DNA of 10,369 nt from Oscillospiraceae bacterium (GTDB lineage Bacteria; Bacillota; Clostridia; Oscillospirales; Oscillospiraceae): contig JAHHSF010000042.1 of the NCBI GenBank assembly GCA_020025375.1, positions 1 through 10,369 on the forward strand. The letters run 5' to 3'. This document shows, piece by piece, positions 1 through 7,900 of the stretch. Every line of letters starts with the position of its first letter. The first letter of the stretch is position 1. A model generated the notes under the pieces. It did not search any database. It was not told the DNA's origin and worked only from the letters and a program-made list of their open reading frames with translations. Both the position numbers and the translations under genes were made by a program.

Positions 1-43
1 CTGCCGCCCATCTAAAAACATTGAGAGAAAAAGGAGCCGGGAT

Positions 44-790
44 ATGGCCTTCTTCAAAACCAATTCTCAGACCCCGGCGGTAGACTTCAAGCATCTGCCC
101 AGACATGTGGCCATTATTATGGATGGCAACGGCCGCTGGGCAAAAAAGCGTGGTTTGCCCCGTACTGCTGGCCACGCCGCGGGTGCCGAGACCTTCCGTA
201 CCATCGCCACCTACTGCAAGGACATTGGCCTGGAGTACCTCACCGTCTACGCCTTTTCCACCGAAAACTGGAAGCGACCGGCGGAAGAGGTAGGGGCCAT
301 CATGGGCCTGCTGAAAAAGTACCTGTTGGAGGCCATCGGTAAGATGGAGCGGGACAAGGTGAAAATGAAGTTTTTCGGCGACTTGTCCCCCCTCCCCGAG
401 GAGCTGCGCCTGCTCTGCGAGCAGACCGAGGAAATCTCCAAGCGGTATGAGGGCTGTCAGGTGAACATCTGCCTCAACTATGGGGGCCGGGACGAGATTA
501 TCCGGGCCGCCCAGGCCTTTGCCACCGCCTGTGTGGAGGGAAAGGCCGACCCCAACCACCTGACCGAGGAAGCCTTTTCCAAATATCTCTTTTCGGCTGA
601 CGTCCCTGACCCCGATCTGGTCATCCGGCCCAGTGGAGAACTGCGCCTGTCCAACTTCCTGCCTTGGCAGTCAGCCTATGCCGAGTTTTATTTTACAGAC
701 GTGCTGTGGCCCGATTTCGGAAAGGATGAGCTTCACCGGGCTCTGGCGGCCTATCAGGGCCGATCTCGTCGATTTGGAGGAATCAAGTAA
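44..790 (+). CDS. uppS: Isoprenyl transferase (undecaprenyl diphosphate synthase)
   Basis: UppS is a cytosolic, membrane-associated cis-prenyltransferase. It adds isopentenyl diphosphate units to farnesyl diphosphate to make the C55 carrier used for peptidoglycan and other wall polymers. The 248-residue length is normal for the family (E. coli 253). Family landmarks are all visible: the diphosphate-binding MDGNGRW motif at residues 26-32 with catalytic Asp27, FSTENW at 71-76, and the C-terminal signature starting at Arg195, with Arg201 and Glu214 matching the substrate and Mg-binding residues of the E. coli enzyme. The signature reads RPSGE, where RTSGE is more usual. The ATG at 44 is preceded by AAGGAG (31-36) at 7 bases. 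The stop codon shares one base with the cdsA start. In Bacillota frr commonly lies just upstream, but only 43 bases are present here and they show no recognisable coding remnant, only a possible in-frame stop at 13-15. Confidence 0.97.
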   Translation: MAFFKTNSQTPAVDFKHLPRHVAIIMDGNGRWAKKRGLPRTAGHAAGAETFRTIATYCKDIGLEYLTVYAFSTENWKRPAEEVGAIMGLLKKYLLEAIGKMERDKVKMKFFGDLSPLPEELRLLCEQTEEISKRYEGCQVNICLNYGGRDEIIRAAQAFATACVEGKADPNHLTEEAFSKYLFSADVPDPDLVIRPSGELRLSNFLPWQSAYAEFYFTDVLWPDFGKDELHRALAAYQGRSRRFGGIK

Positions 791-1599
791 TGGGAAAAAG
801 AGTGATGGTGGCGGTCATCGGCGTTCCGATTCTGTTGGCGTTCCTCTTCCTTTTGCCCCCGGTTTGGCTGACCGTGATGGTCAGCGTGCTGTCTATGGTG
901 GCGGTACATGAGGTGCTTTGGTCCACCGGATGCGTCAAGCACGCCCTGACCTCGGTCTGCTCCGTGGCACTTGCCGGCGTGATTCCTTTCTGGGTTTACT
1001 ATGACGGCAGGCCCCTGCCCGCTCTCTTTGGCCTGTTCATCTATGTTCTGCTTCTGTTCCTGGCCGCCATGAACAGCCATAAGACCGTAACCCTGGAGAA
1101 GATGGGGAGCGCCTTCTTCGTCTCTGTGATGATTCCCTTCTTTCTCTCGTCCTTCCTGCGGATTCGCCGATTGGATCAGGGAATCTATTTCCTCATCCTG
1201 CCCTTTGTGGCCGCTTTTCTGAGCGATGCCTTTGCCCTTTTTGCCGGGATGCTCTTCGGTAAGCACAAGCTGGCCCCCGAGCTCTCTCCCAAGAAGACGG
1301 TGGAAGGGGCTGTGGGCGGCGTATTTGGCGCTGTGCTGGGCTGTTTGGTCTTTGGCCTGGTGCTGGCCTTCGGCTATGAGATGACCCCCAATTATCTCCA
1401 TCTGGTAATTTACGGTATTCTGGGAAGCATTGTTTCCCAAATCGGGGACCTTTCCTTTTCTTACATCAAGCGGGAATATGGAATTAAGGACTTCGGCAAC
1501 ATTTTCCCCGGCCACGGAGGGGTGCTGGACCGCTTTGACAGCGTGATCTTCTGCGCCCCCCTCATCGAGTTGCTTTTACGCTATTTTCCCGTCGTCTAA
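790..1599 (+). CDS. cdsA: Phosphatidate cytidylyltransferase (CDP-diacylglycerol synthase)
   Basis: CdsA is an integral membrane enzyme. It converts phosphatidic acid and CTP to CDP-diacylglycerol and diphosphate, the branch point for phosphatidylglycerol, cardiolipin and other phospholipids. The 269-residue protein is mostly hydrophobic, with about seven or eight likely membrane segments (first ones near residues 5-22, 25-45, 52-70, 78-94). The CTP-transferase family signature is complete at residues 224-250: it opens SYIKRE, passes through KDFG and ends GHGGVLDRFD. Other conserved elements are LSDAFA around Asp146 and SPKKTVEG at 166-173. The ATG shares its A with the uppS TAA stop. GGAGG at 776-780, inside uppS and 9 bases from the start, serves as ribosome-binding site, so translation is probably coupled to uppS. 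The uppS-cdsA pairing is among the most conserved in bacteria. Confidence 0.96.
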   Translation: MGKRVMVAVIGVPILLAFLFLLPPVWLTVMVSVLSMVAVHEVLWSTGCVKHALTSVCSVALAGVIPFWVYYDGRPLPALFGLFIYVLLLFLAAMNSHKTVTLEKMGSAFFVSVMIPFFLSSFLRIRRLDQGIYFLILPFVAAFLSDAFALFAGMLFGKHKLAPELSPKKTVEGAVGGVFGAVLGCLVFGLVLAFGYEMTPNYLHLVIYGILGSIVSQIGDLSFSYIKREYGIKDFGNIFPGHGGVLDRFDSVIFCAPLIELLLRYFPVV

Positions 1600-1603
1600 G
1601 AGG
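1598..1603 (+). promoter_or_regulatory. Ribosome-binding site that decides the dxr start
   Basis: AAGAGG overlaps the last two bases of the cdsA stop codon. It is 8 bases from the ATG at 1612 but only 2 bases from the in-frame ATG at 1606, so 1612 is the better start. Confidence 0.65.
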
Positions 1604-1611
1604 ATATGACC

Positions 1612-2751
1612 ATGACAAATTGTGTTTCTATCTTGGGCTCCACCGGGTCCATCGGGCGGCAATCCCTTGAGGTCATTGCCGCCCTTGGCATTTCGGTCGG
1701 GGCCCTGACTGCCAATCGGAGCGTGAGCCTGCTGGAAGAGCAGGCCCGCCGATTCCGGCCCAAACTGGTGGTGGCCACAGATGAGGCCGCCTACCTGGAC
1801 TTGAAGGGTCGGCTGACGGATACGAATATTCGGGTGGCGACCGGAATGGAGGGCCTCATGGAGGCCGCCGTCCTCCCGGAGGCCGATACCGTTCTCACTG
1901 CCGTGGTAGGGGTGGTGGGCCTTCGACCCACTTTGGCCGCCGTGGAGGCGGGCAAACGCATCGCCCTGGCGAATAAAGAGACCTTGGTCTGTGGTGGAAA
2001 GCTTGTGATGGACAATGCGGACCGCTTCGGCGCCCAGATTGTTCCCGTGGATTCCGAGCACTCCGCCATCTTTCAGTGCCTCCAGGGCTGCGCAGACAGG
2101 GGAGCAATCAAGCGCCTCATCCTCACCGCCTCGGGCGGGCCTTTCTTCGGCAGGACTCGGGCTGAGCTGGAGGGAGTGAAGGCGGCCCAGGCCCTGAAGC
2201 ATCCCAACTGGTCCATGGGGGCCAAAATCACCATCGATTCGGCAACGCTGATGAATAAGGGCTTGGAATTTATCGAAGCCATGCACCTGTACCGGATGCC
2301 GCCGGAGAAAATTTCCATTGTGGTCCACCGGCAGAGTATCATTCACTCTCTGGTGGAATACTGTGACAATGCGGTACTTGCTCAGTTGGGCGCTCCCGAT
2401 ATGCGCCTGCCTATCCAATATGCCTTTACCTGGCCGGAGCGGATGCCTGGGCCAATCGAGCCTTTGGATCTGCTGACCTGCGGGGAGCTGGGCTTTGCCG
2501 CCCCCGATCTGACCACCTTCCCCTGCCTGGCCCTGGCTATGGAGGCCGCCCGAACGGGTGGGACCGCTACCGCCGTGCTCAACGGTGCCAACGAGGTGGC
2601 GGTGGAGAAATATCTTCAGGGAGAGATCGGATTTTATGACATCCCCCGCCTGGTAGAGAGGGCGCTGGCTACCGTTCCGGTGGTGCAGGCTCCTCTGCTG
2701 GAGGACATTTTGGCCGCCGACCGGGCGGCCCGCGAAACTGTAATGAGGTGA
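1612..2751 (+). CDS. dxr: 1-deoxy-D-xylulose 5-phosphate reductoisomerase
   Basis: Dxr (IspC) is the cytosolic, NADPH-dependent enzyme that rearranges and reduces DXP to 2-C-methyl-D-erythritol 4-phosphate. This is the first committed step of the MEP isoprenoid pathway and the target of fosmidomycin. With the start at 1612 the protein has 379 residues. The NADPH-binding loop GSTGSIG is at residues 9-15, and LANKETLV follows at about 119-126. The metal and substrate motif DSEHSA has Asp147 and Glu149, and MNKGLE supplies Glu219 as the third metal ligand. The flexible active-site loop carries HPNW at 197-200. The C-terminal NGANEVAV motif is also present. An in-frame ATG at 1606 would add two residues, but it sits too close to the ribosome-binding site. 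The gene begins 12 bases after cdsA, and its last codons contain the ribosome-binding site of rseP. It is intact, with nothing unusual in its key residues. Confidence 0.97.
   Translation: MTNCVSILGSTGSIGRQSLEVIAALGISVGALTANRSVSLLEEQARRFRPKLVVATDEAAYLDLKGRLTDTNIRVATGMEGLMEAAVLPEADTVLTAVVGVVGLRPTLAAVEAGKRIALANKETLVCGGKLVMDNADRFGAQIVPVDSEHSAIFQCLQGCADRGAIKRLILTASGGPFFGRTRAELEGVKAAQALKHPNWSMGAKITIDSATLMNKGLEFIEAMHLYRMPPEKISIVVHRQSIIHSLVEYCDNAVLAQLGAPDMRLPIQYAFTWPERMPGPIEPLDLLTCGELGFAAPDLTTFPCLALAMEAARTGGTATAVLNGANEVAVEKYLQGEIGFYDIPRLVERALATVPVVQAPLLEDILAADRAARETVMR
2746..2750 (+). promoter_or_regulatory. Ribosome-binding site of rseP, inside the end of dxr
   Basis: AGGTG spans the last sense codon and the start of the stop codon of dxr, 6 bases before the TTG at 2757. 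It supports the TTG as the true start, because the next part of the reading frame already encodes the first membrane helix and the HELGH metal site. Confidence 0.6.
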
Positions 2752-2756
2752 AATAG

Positions 2757-3824
2757 TTGCTCTACGCCGTCATCGCCATCCTGATATTCGGTCTGCTCAT
2801 CGCCGTCCACGAGCTGGGCCATTTTCTGACCGCCAAGCTCTCGGGGGTCCGGGTGAATGAGTTCGCCATCGGTATGGGTCCCGTCCTGCTTCAGCGGCAG
2901 AAAGGGGAGACCCTCTACTCCCTCCGGGCCCTGCCCATCGGCGGCTACTGCGCCATGGAGGGGGAGGACGAGGCCTCCAAGGACCCCAAGGCTTTTGGAG
3001 CCCAGGGGTTCTGGAAAAAGATCCTCATCCTGGCGGCGGGCTCGGTTATGAACTTCCTGGCGGGGTTGGTGCTTATCCTCCTGTTGCTGGGGCAGAACAC
3101 GGCTTTTTATATCCCGGTAATTGGGGAACTGTACGACGGGTTTCCCCTGAAGGGAGAGCAGGGCCTCCTGGTGGGGGATCGCATCCTTTCCATCAATGGG
3201 AGCCGCATCTACACCTGGTCCGACCTGACCCTTTTTCTGGACCGGGGGCAAGGCATGCCCATGGACCTGGTGGTGGAGCGGAACGGACAAAAGCTGACCC
3301 TGAACGACCTGCCATTGGAAAAGCGGGAGTATGTGGTGAACGGGGAGACCCAGTATAAATTTGGTATTGTTCCTGCTTGGGAGAAGGCTACCATTCCAGT
3401 CAGATTGCGGGAAACGGTCTACACCGCCATCGACTTTGTCCGTATGGTGTGGATGGGGCTGAGCGACCTTGTGAGCGGTTCTGCCGGGCTCCAGGACATG
3501 ACCGGGCCCATCGGTATTGTGGGTGCGGTGACCGAGGCGGGGCAGAGCGCAGAGGCGGCCGGAGGGCTGGCCGCCGGTCTGCAGAGTGTGGTCAGCTTCC
3601 TGGCTTTCATTGCCGTGAACCTGGCGGTAATGAACCTGCTTCCCATTCCCGCTCTGGACGGCGGACGGATTTTCCTGCTGGTGGTGAGTACCCTCTTCAC
3701 CAAGCTGACCGGGAAGACGCTGGACCCTAAATATGAGGGCTTTATCCACACTGCGGGCTTTATTGCCCTGCTGGGGCTCATGGCTGTGGTGGCCTTCAAT
3801 GATATTTTCCGGCTTTTGAGGTGA
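2757..3824 (+). CDS. rseP: Site-2 protease family intramembrane zinc metalloprotease
   Basis: This is an M50 intramembrane protease (RseP/RasP/YluC type). These enzymes cut transmembrane segments of anti-sigma factors, small membrane regulators or leftover signal peptides. The 355-residue protein begins with a membrane helix carrying the zinc motif HELGH at residues 18-22 (His18, Glu19, His22). The third zinc ligand is Asp301 in NLLPIPALDGGR (293-304). Hydrophobic stretches lie at about 2-27, 88-112, 277-300 and 332-350. A single PDZ-like region falls at about 118-205, with VGDRILSINGS as its typical core. E. coli RseP has two PDZ domains and Bacillus RasP has one, so this is the Gram-positive form. 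The start is TTG, 5 bases after the dxr stop. The natural substrate cannot be told from this window. The local name in some genomes is rasP or yluC. Confidence 0.94.
   Translation: MLYAVIAILIFGLLIAVHELGHFLTAKLSGVRVNEFAIGMGPVLLQRQKGETLYSLRALPIGGYCAMEGEDEASKDPKAFGAQGFWKKILILAAGSVMNFLAGLVLILLLLGQNTAFYIPVIGELYDGFPLKGEQGLLVGDRILSINGSRIYTWSDLTLFLDRGQGMPMDLVVERNGQKLTLNDLPLEKREYVVNGETQYKFGIVPAWEKATIPVRLRETVYTAIDFVRMVWMGLSDLVSGSAGLQDMTGPIGIVGAVTEAGQSAEAAGGLAAGLQSVVSFLAFIAVNLAVMNLLPIPALDGGRIFLLVVSTLFTKLTGKTLDPKYEGFIHTAGFIALLGLMAVVAFNDIFRLLR
3818..3823 (+). promoter_or_regulatory. Ribosome-binding site that decides the ispG start
   Basis: GAGGTG crosses the end of rseP and lies 6 bases before the ATG at 3830. 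The upstream in-frame GTG at 3821 is part of this site itself and so cannot be initiated from it. The ATG is therefore the start. Confidence 0.75.
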
Positions 3825-3829
3825 GCGAA

Positions 3830-4867
3830 ATGACAAAGCAGATCATGGTAGGCGGCGTTCCCATCGGTGGCGGCGCCCCTGTTTCCATCCAGTCCATGAC
3901 AAACACCCGGACCGATGATGTGGCGGCCACCGTGGCCCAGATTCGGCGGCTTCAGGCCGCCGGGTGTGAAATCGTCCGGGTGGCGGTTCCCGACATGGCC
4001 GCCGCCAGGGCGGTGGGGGCCATTCGGGAGCAGATCGCTATTCCCCTAGTGGTGGACATCCATTTCGACTACAAATTGGCCCTGGAGTGTATCGCCGCCG
4101 GGTGCGACAAGGTACGTATCAACCCGGGTAACATCGGCGGAGCTGACCGTGTCAAGGCGGTAGCCGATGCCTGCGGCCGGAAGGGAATACCCATCCGTAT
4201 CGGGGTGAACGGCGGATCTTTAGAGAAGTCTATCCTGGCGAAATACGGCGGTATTACCCCCCAGGCGTTGGTGGATTCCGCCTTTGGGCATATCCGCCTT
4301 CTGAATCAATTTGACTTTGACAATATCTGCGTCTCCCTCAAGTCCTCTGATGTGCGGACCACCATGGAAGCCTACCGGCTCATGAGTATGCAAAGTGATT
4401 ATCCTTTACATCTTGGCGTGACTGAGGCGGGGACCATGAAGATGGGGACCATGAAGTCCGCCATCGGGATCGGTGGCCTTCTGGCCCAGGGGATTGGAGA
4501 CACTTTCCGGGTGACCCTCACTGCTGACCCGGAGGAGGAAATCTATGTTGCCCGGGACATTTTAAAGGCCGCAGGCCTTCGGGCGGAGGGCCCCAGTTTG
4601 GTGGCCTGTCCCACCTGCGGACGCACCCGCATTGACCTTATCAGCCTGGCCCATCAAGTCGAGGAGCGGCTCATGGCTGTAGACAAGCCTATCACTGTGG
4701 CGGTCATGGGCTGTGCCGTGAATGGCCCCGGAGAGGCCTCCGCCGCCGATGTGGGAATCGCCGGGGGAGATGGGGAGGGCTTGCTCTTCTGTAAGGGGGA
4801 AATTGTGAAAAAAGTCCCTCAAAAGGAGCTGGTAGACGCGCTCTTTGAGCTGATTGAAACATTATAA
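3830..4867 (+). CDS. ispG: 4-hydroxy-3-methylbut-2-en-1-yl diphosphate synthase (GcpE)
   Basis: IspG is a cytosolic [4Fe-4S] enzyme that reductively opens methylerythritol cyclodiphosphate to HMBPP, the penultimate MEP-pathway step. Its electrons come from ferredoxin or flavodoxin. The 345-residue protein, counted from the ATG at 3830, has the compact bacterial two-domain form without the insertion seen in plant-type enzymes. The N-terminal TIM barrel includes SIQSMTNT (about 19-26), VDIHFDY (about 75-81) and RINPGNIGG. The C-terminal iron-sulfur domain has CPTCGR (Cys260, Cys263) and GCAVNGPGEA (Cys295, Glu302), which correspond to the three Cys and one Glu cluster ligands of known IspG. The frame is open upstream to a GTG at 3821, which would overlap rseP and add three residues. 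The ribosome-binding site argues against it. No hairpin terminator follows the gene, so transcription may continue into polC. Confidence 0.97.
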   Translation: MTKQIMVGGVPIGGGAPVSIQSMTNTRTDDVAATVAQIRRLQAAGCEIVRVAVPDMAAARAVGAIREQIAIPLVVDIHFDYKLALECIAAGCDKVRINPGNIGGADRVKAVADACGRKGIPIRIGVNGGSLEKSILAKYGGITPQALVDSAFGHIRLLNQFDFDNICVSLKSSDVRTTMEAYRLMSMQSDYPLHLGVTEAGTMKMGTMKSAIGIGGLLAQGIGDTFRVTLTADPEEEIYVARDILKAAGLRAEGPSLVACPTCGRTRIDLISLAHQVEERLMAVDKPITVAVMGCAVNGPGEASAADVGIAGGDGEGLLFCKGEIVKKVPQKELVDALFELIETL

Positions 4868-4894
4868 AGTGAAAATGGTTGTCATATAAAATGA

Positions 4895-4903
4895 TGATAT
4901 AGT
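4895..4903 (+). promoter_or_regulatory. Possible extended -10 promoter ahead of polC
   Basis: TGATATAGT matches an extended -10 element (TGnTATAAT) at all but one position. It sits in a conspicuously AT-rich gap between ispG and polC, 33 bases before the polC ATG. No good -35 lies at the normal spacing: TTGTCA at 4879-4884 is only 13 bases upstream. This is a weak sequence-only call. Confidence 0.3.
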
Positions 4904-4920
4904 GATCCGACAAGTGATTT

Positions 4921-4926
4921 GAGGAG
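4921..4926 (+). promoter_or_regulatory. Ribosome-binding site that decides the polC start
   Basis: GAGGAG lies 10 bases before the ATG at 4937. A TTG at 4919 in the same frame overlaps this site and would add six residues, so it is unlikely to be used. Confidence 0.65.
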
Positions 4927-4936
4927 TTTTATTGGC

Positions 4937-7900
4937 ATGGCATATCCAGCGTTCTTAACTGTATTTGGCGCCTACCGTCCCCAGGGGGCATTGGCCGCTC
5001 TGCTGGCCGATTGGCAGGTTGAAAAGGCGGTCATCTGCAAGGTGACCCGCTCCATCCGGGCCGAGCTATTGTGCTCGGTCCAGCCGGAGGAGGCCCTTCT
5101 TCGCCGGGTGGAGGTGGAAATGGGAATGACCTACCGGGTGGAAGTCGCCTTGACGGCACGGACCCATGAGGCCCCCACCGTCACCGCAGAGGAGGAATTG
5201 AACCCTCTGCCAGACGACCGGGACGCGCCCCCGCCCCCCGGAGATGAGGACGCTCCGGGCGTGCCTGAGGAACCCCCTGTGTCAGCCGAGGAGGACGTGT
5301 TTAAGCGCACCGAGGCCATCCGGGCCGAGGCCATGAAAAAAGCGGCCGCAGCCCGTAAAAGCCACCCCTCCAAGGGCGGAAAAAAAGGCGGGGCCGGCAA
5401 GGTCATCTTTGGCCGGGAGGTCAAGAAGGACCCTACTCCCATGGGGGAGCTGGATCTGGATATGGGGACGGTGGCGGTTCAGGGCGAGGTCTTTTCCATC
5501 GATCACCGGGAACTGAAAAAGCGGGGGGCCTGGGTGGTCTCCTTTGATGTGACAGACTACACCGGTTCGGTGCGGGTGACCAAATTCTTCCCCGGAGATG
5601 AGGGCAAAGCCATCGTGGATGGGGTGAAGAAGGGGATGTACCTGCTCATCCAGGGGCGGCTTACCATCAACCGTTTTGACAACGACATGGTGCTTGAGCC
5701 AGACTCCATCGTCCAAGGCCAGAGGCCGGAGGGACGTAAGGATACTGCTAAGGAGAAGCGGGTGGAGCTCCACTTACATACCCGCATGTCCGCCATGGAC
5801 GCCCTCACCGATACTGGGGCGGCGGTAAAACGGGCAGCAGGGTGGGGGCATCCCGCCATTGCCATCACCGACCACGGCGTGGCCCAGTCCTTCCCAGATG
5901 CCTGGCACGCCGCCGAAAAGGCTTATTTGCCCAAGGCGAACGAGGACGACCCTGATATTCCCATTAAAATCATCTACGGCGTGGAGGCCTACATGGTCCC
6001 CGACCGCCCGGCGGTGAACGGAAACGACAAGACCCCCTTTGACGGGGCCTTCGTGGCCTTTGACCTGGAGACTACCGGCCTGTCCCGGTACACTGACCGC
6101 ATCACCGAGATTGGCGCCGTTCTCATCGAAAATGGGGAAATCGTGGAGGAGTTTAATACCTTCGCAGACCCACAGAGAAAGCTGGATCCGGAGAACATCA
6201 AGCTTACCGGAATCACAGACGAAATGCTAGTGGGAGCTCCCAGTCAGGAGGAGGCCATCCGGGCCTTCCTGGCTTTCGCCGGAGACCGGCCCCTGGTGGC
6301 TCATAACGCCGCTTTCGATATGGGCTTCATGCGGGAGGGGTGCGCCAGGTTTGGCATCCCCTTCGATTATACTTCGGTGGACACTCTGACCCTGGCGCAA
6401 AAGCTGCTACCGCACCTGTCCAAGCATAAGTTGGATGTGGTCTCCAAATACTTCCGCCTGCCCGAATTCAACCACCACCGGGCCAGCGACGATGCGGCGG
6501 CGGCGGCCCGCATCCTTCTCCCTTTGCTGAAAATGCTGGAGGAGAAGGAGTGTCACAACATTGGAGAAATCAACGCTACCCTTCGGGGGCAGGCCTCAGG
6601 GGGGAGCGCCTGGCTCCATCCCTATCACCTGATCCTCCTGGTGAAGGACCAGGTAGGTCTGAAAAATCTTTACCAGCTCATTTCCGCCTCTCATTTGGAA
6701 TACTTTAAGCGGAAGCCAATCATGCCGAAAAGTTTGGTGGAGGAGCACCGGGAGGGCCTCATCATTGGCTCGGCCTGTGAGGCAGGAGAGCTTTTCCAGG
6801 CCATTATGGAGGGGCAGAGTCAGGACGAGTTGGAGGCCATGGCCTCCTGGTACGACTATCTGGAGATTCAGCCCATCTCCAACAACGCCTTCATGCTCCG
6901 GCCAGATCGAAAAGGCCGTATCCGGGCCAAGGATGAGGAGCAGATTCGGGACTGGAACCGGGTGGTGGTTTCCCTGGGCGAGAAGCTGGGCAAGCCGGTG
7001 TGCGCCACCGGCGACGTCCATTTCCTGGACCCCAAGGACGAAATTTACCGCCATATCCTGCTGGACTCCATGAAATTCGACGACGCGGACGAATCAAACC
7101 CCCTCTATTTCCGTACCACCGACGAGATGCTCCGGGAGTTTTCCTATCTGGGGGAGGAGAAGGCCAGGGAAGTGGTGGTTACCAACACTAACCTCATTGC
7201 CGACCAGGTCCAGCGGTTTGAGCTTCTGCCCAAGGACCTCTTTCCGCCCAAGCTGGAGAACTCCGACGGGGAGCTACGGGACCTGGTATGGGGGAAGGCC
7301 CACGACCTGTATGGGGAAAACCCGCCTCCCGTGGTGGTGGAGCGCATCGAGACCGAGCTTCACGACATTTTGAGCCGGCATTACGATGTAATCTATATGT
7401 CGGCCCAGAAGCTGGTCCAGGACTCCCTGGAGCATGGCTATCTGGTGGGCTCCCGAGGGTCGGTAGGCTCTTCCATCGTGGCCTTCATGTCGGGAATCAC
7501 GGAGGTCAACTCCCTGCCGCCCCACTACCGCTGTCCCAAGTGCAAGCACTCGGACTTTGAGATTGCCAAGGAACTGGGCGCGGGGTGCGGTGCCGATATG
7601 CCGGATGCCCTCTGTCCCATCTGCGGGACCCCCTACGCCAAGGACGGCTTCAACATCCCCTTCGAGACCTTCCTGGGCTTCGGGGGTGACAAGGTTCCTG
7701 ATATCGACCTGAACTTCTCCGGTGAGTACCAGGCCAAGGCCCACCGCAAGACCTTTGAGCTCTTCGGTGAGCACCACGTCTTCCGGGCAGGTACCATCGG
7801 CACCGTGGCGGAAAAGACCGCCTTTGGCTATGTGAAAAAGTATCTCGAGGCACGGGGAAAACGGGTGACCCGGGCTGAGGAGAATCGCTTGGCCAAGGGC

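Noticed and set aside
754..1515. 253-codon open frame on the minus strand opposite cdsA
   Set aside because: It is a highly polar Gln/His/Gly-rich translation, as expected for the complement of a membrane-protein gene. It has no domain or supporting signals.
2634..3836. 400-codon open frame on the minus strand opposite rseP
   Set aside because: Its translation is rich in His, Gln, Pro and Gly with no recognisable domain. It lies exactly opposite an intact conserved protease gene and is explained by GC-rich codon bias in the real gene.
4868..4918. Three AGTGA copies before polC as a possible operator repeat
   Set aside because: The motif is only five bases, the spacing is irregular and the context is AT-rich, so chance is sufficient.
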